From an uncultured Methylocystaceae bacterium (GTDB lineage: Bacteria; Pseudomonadota; Alphaproteobacteria; Rhizobiales; Beijerinckiaceae): 7,681 nt of DNA. Shown piece by piece: positions 5,759-7,681 of the stretch. How positions within the stretch are numbered: position 1 is the stretch's first letter; each line of letters opens with the position of its first letter. Both the position numbers and the translations under genes were made by a program. The notes below the pieces were generated by a model, which worked only from the letters and a program-made list of their open reading frames with translations, was not told where the DNA came from and made no database searches. The stretch covers positions 1 to 7,681 of the forward strand of contig CAMFKC010000093.1 in the NCBI GenBank assembly GCA_945956975.1. The letters run 5' to 3'.

Positions 5759-6598
5759 ATGCTGCATCGTCCGCAATCGACAGCAGAAGCGCTCGAACTG
5801 CTCCGGCTGCCGGACGCGAGGATCCTCGCCGGCGGAACCGATATCTTTCCCGCGCATGTCGATCGTCCGCCACCAACGCGCCTCGTCGACATTTCAAAGC
5901 TCGCCGACCTCCGAGGAATCGATCGCGACGGCGACGCGATCCGGATAGGCGCCGCAACGTCGTGGACGGAAATCGCCCGCGGCCATCTTCCGCCTTGTTG
6001 CGACATGCTCCGCAAGGCCGCGCTGCAAATCGGCGCAGTCCAGATACAGAACCGCGGAACGATCGGCGGCAACCTCTGCAACGCCTCTCCAGCCGCCGAC
6101 GGCGCACCACCGCTGCTGGCTCTGGATGCGCGCGCGGAACTTGTCTCGCCTCACGGCAAACGTAGCGTGCCATTAGAGGAATTTTTGCTGGGCAATCGCC
6201 GGACCGCCCGCGCGCCAGACGAGATTCTCACCGCGGTGATCTTCGACGAAATTCCGCGCGCGCGATCGGTCTTCCTGAAACTCGGCGCCCGAAAGCATCT
6301 CGTGATATCCATCGTCATGGTCGCAGCGCTTGTCGCGACGGACGACGAGGGGTTCATAACTCAGGCGCGAATTGCCGTTGGATCGGCTTCCGCCGTCGCC
6401 AAGCGTCTAAGGGCATTGGAGGAACGGCTGATAGGCCTCGCTGCCGACAGCTCAATCGCCGATCTCGTGCATCCTGACGATTGCTCCGTCCTCGCCCCGA
6501 TTGACGATCTTCGCGCAACCGGCGACTACCGGCGTGAGGCAGCGCAAGAACTCGTCGGTCGCGCGCTGATAGCGGTCTCGGGTTCGGCGCATGAGTAG
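5759..6598 (+). CDS. FAD-binding subunit of a molybdenum hydroxylase (CoxM/xanthine dehydrogenase family)
   Basis: A 279-residue subunit that passes electrons from the [2Fe-2S] clusters of a molybdenum hydroxylase to FAD and then to the acceptor. Family motifs are AGGTDI (24-29, FAD pyrophosphate binding), QNRGTIGGNLCNASPAAD (97-114, the second FAD motif with its TIGGN core), FLKLGARKHLVISIV (172-186), and the C-terminal domain ending DLRATGDYRREAAQELVGRA (250-269). Length is normal for the stand-alone subunit (about 280-300). An in-frame stop 15 bases upstream leaves the ATG at 5759 as the only nearby choice, despite a weak ribosome site (GCGGG). It is the first gene of its operon and overlaps the next by 8 bases. 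Substrate specificity resides in the molybdenum subunit; with the enamidase homologue and the NicR-like regulator near, a nicotinate-type ring hydroxylase is the leading guess. Confidence 0.93.
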   Translation: MLHRPQSTAEALELLRLPDARILAGGTDIFPAHVDRPPPTRLVDISKLADLRGIDRDGDAIRIGAATSWTEIARGHLPPCCDMLRKAALQIGAVQIQNRGTIGGNLCNASPAADGAPPLLALDARAELVSPHGKRSVPLEEFLLGNRRTARAPDEILTAVIFDEIPRARSVFLKLGARKHLVISIVMVAALVATDDEGFITQARIAVGSASAVAKRLRALEERLIGLAADSSIADLVHPDDCSVLAPIDDLRATGDYRREAAQELVGRALIAVSGSAHE

Positions 6599-7645
6599 GC
6601 ACCCGTCGCACATCGCCTTTACGCTCAACGGCGGCCCAGCGACCCTCGCGGCGACAGGCGTAGAACGGCTTTCATCCATACTGCGAGACAAATTGCATCT
6701 GACCGGAACAAAGATTGGGTGCGACGCAGGCGATTGCGGCGCCTGCACAGTCCTAGTCGACGGCGAGCCCGTATGTTCGTGCCTCGTCGCGGTCGGACAG
6801 GTCGAGGGCGCATCAGTCGTCACGATCGAGGGCCTCGCCAACGCAACCCGATCGGGCGCGCGTTTGATGGGCGCCTTTCACGAGGCGGGAGCGGCGCAAT
6901 GCGGCGCCTGTACGCCCGGCATGATCGTCTCCGCCGCAGCCTTGCTAGATCGGACTCCACAGCCGGACGACGGGGCTATAGAAGCCGCCCTCGCGGGTGT
7001 TCTCTGCCGGTGCACCGGCTACACGAAGATATTTGATGCAGTGCGCACCGCTGCAGCCGGTTCGACGCTTGTTCAGGTCGAACAGGGCGGAGGCGTCGGC
7101 GCGCGCATCGCGCGGCTCGACGGCCGCGCCAAGGTCGAGGGACGCGACCTCTTCGGCGCCGATGTCATCCCGCACGATGCACTTTTTGTGCGCGCGATCC
7201 GTTCGCCACATCACCATGCGGCTTTTGAGATCGCCGATCTCAGGGAATGGCTCGCCGCCCACCCCGGGATCGAATGCGTTTTAACCGCAGCCGACATCCC
7301 CGGCCGCAACCTGCACGGAGTCATACCGCCCTTCGCCGATCAACCCGTCTTTGCAACGGCCAGAACGCGGTTCAAGGGTGAAGCCGTAGCCGCCGTCGTT
7401 GGTGCGCGAACTGCTATCGAAGCGCTGGACCTCGCGACCTTCCCGGTGACTTGGACCCCTCTGGAGCACGCTCTCACGATCGAAGACGCACTCAGCGCGG
7501 ATACGATCCTGCTTCACGAAAAGCGAGACAGCAATATCCTCGTGCACGGCTATGTCGAAAAGGGCGATGTCACCTCATGCGTCGCCGACGGCGAAATTAC
7601 AGTCGAAGCCGTCTTCGAAACCGGTTTTGTCGAACATGCCTATAT
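6591..7645 (+). CDS. Fused [2Fe-2S]–molybdopterin subunit of a molybdenum hydroxylase, truncated at contig end
   Basis: An open frame starting at the ATG in ATGAGTAG, overlapping the FAD-subunit stop by 8 bases (translational coupling), and running without a stop into the adapter. About 351 residues are genomic. The plant-type [2Fe-2S] domain has Cys44, Cys49, Cys52 and Cys64; the helical [2Fe-2S] domain has Cys104, Cys107, Cys139 and Cys141 (QCGACTPG and LCRCTGY). A short linker (about 155-170) leads to the start of the molybdenum subunit: ARLDGRAKVEGRDLFGADV (174-192), then the a/b hammerhead domain with FKGEAVAAVVG (261-271). The frame ends at FETGFVEHAYI, a point where the family normally continues with Glu-Pro-Glu. 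All molybdopterin-binding and active-site regions are missing, so the substrate cannot be judged. In most bacterial enzymes with a separate FAD subunit these two parts are also separate; the fusion recalls Desulfovibrio aldehyde oxidoreductase, which lacks FAD. A full protein of roughly 900 residues is expected. Confidence 0.93.
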
Positions 7646-7681
7646 CTGTCTCTTATACACATCTGACGCTGCCGACGATAT
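7646..7681. other. Untrimmed Nextera/Tn5 sequencing adapter (artefact)
   Basis: CTGTCTCTTATACACATCT (7646-7664) is the Tn5 mosaic end used in Nextera libraries, followed directly by GACGCTGCCGACGA (7665-7678), the read 1 adapter tail in reverse complement. The final TAT would be the beginning of the sample index. The bases are not genomic. Read in frame they give the well-known false tail CLLYTSDAADD on the molybdenum subunit. The C at 7646 might also be a genomic base. Confidence 0.97.

Noticed and set aside
5632..6081. N-terminal extension of the MarR open frame by 150 residues
   Set aside because: It would run antisense through the FAD-subunit gene and the divergent promoter; the first 150 residues resemble nothing, while the start at 5631 gives a normal MarR protein.
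7646..7664. Tn5 mosaic end as evidence of a transposon
   Set aside because: It is followed directly by the Nextera read 1 adapter tail and the contig end, with no transposon sequence; it is a library artefact.
7451..7666. Short + strand frame ending in LYLSLIHI
   Set aside because: It is out of frame with the molybdenum subunit and its tail is translated adapter.

Overview
The window reads as a contig end from a high-GC alphaproteobacterium, most likely of the Rhizobiales. The grounds are the GC-rich codon use throughout, a PilZ-domain protein of a type common in that group, and the family mix of an alphaproteobacterial aromatic or heterocycle degrader. No rRNA, tRNA, CRISPR array or insertion sequence was seen, and no gene-free gap exceeds about 190 bases. 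The last 36 bases (7646-7681) are not genomic: they are untrimmed Nextera/Tn5 sequencing adapter.

Layout, left to right. At 2-214 (+) is the C-terminal end of an unrecognised protein, convergent with a short PilZ-domain gene (224-601, -). Next is an NAD(P)H/FAD ferredoxin reductase of the putidaredoxin/rhodocoxin reductase type (711-1949, -). Divergent from it, on the + strand, come an internally duplicated multi-pass membrane protein (2139-2945), an intradiol ring-cleavage dioxygenase closest in motifs to hydroxyquinol/catechol 1,2-dioxygenases (2994-3887), and an amidohydrolase that strongly resembles enamidase (3968-5161). A MarR-family regulator (5164-5631, -) lies tail to tail with the enamidase. 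It is divergent from a molybdenum-hydroxylase operon: a separate FAD subunit (5759-6598), then a gene encoding the [2Fe-2S] subunit fused to the molybdopterin subunit (6591 to the contig end, truncated).

How the genes may work together. Enamidase hydrolyses 1,4,5,6-tetrahydro-6-oxonicotinate in the pathway nicotinate -> 6-hydroxynicotinate (molybdenum hydroxylase) -> tetrahydro-6-oxonicotinate (ring reductase) -> 2-formylglutarate. An enamidase homologue, a molybdenum hydroxylase and a MarR regulator that looks like NicR together suggest an N-heteroaromatic acid catabolic locus. That substrate is inference. The intradiol dioxygenase next to the enamidase is not part of the known nicotinate routes; it is either a second aromatic module or a sign that the pathway handles a different ring. 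No ring reductase or ferredoxin is visible, though a ferredoxin reductase is. The MarR/FAD-subunit intergenic region carries a perfect 15-bp palindrome on top of a TTGACA -35 box, a good candidate operator.
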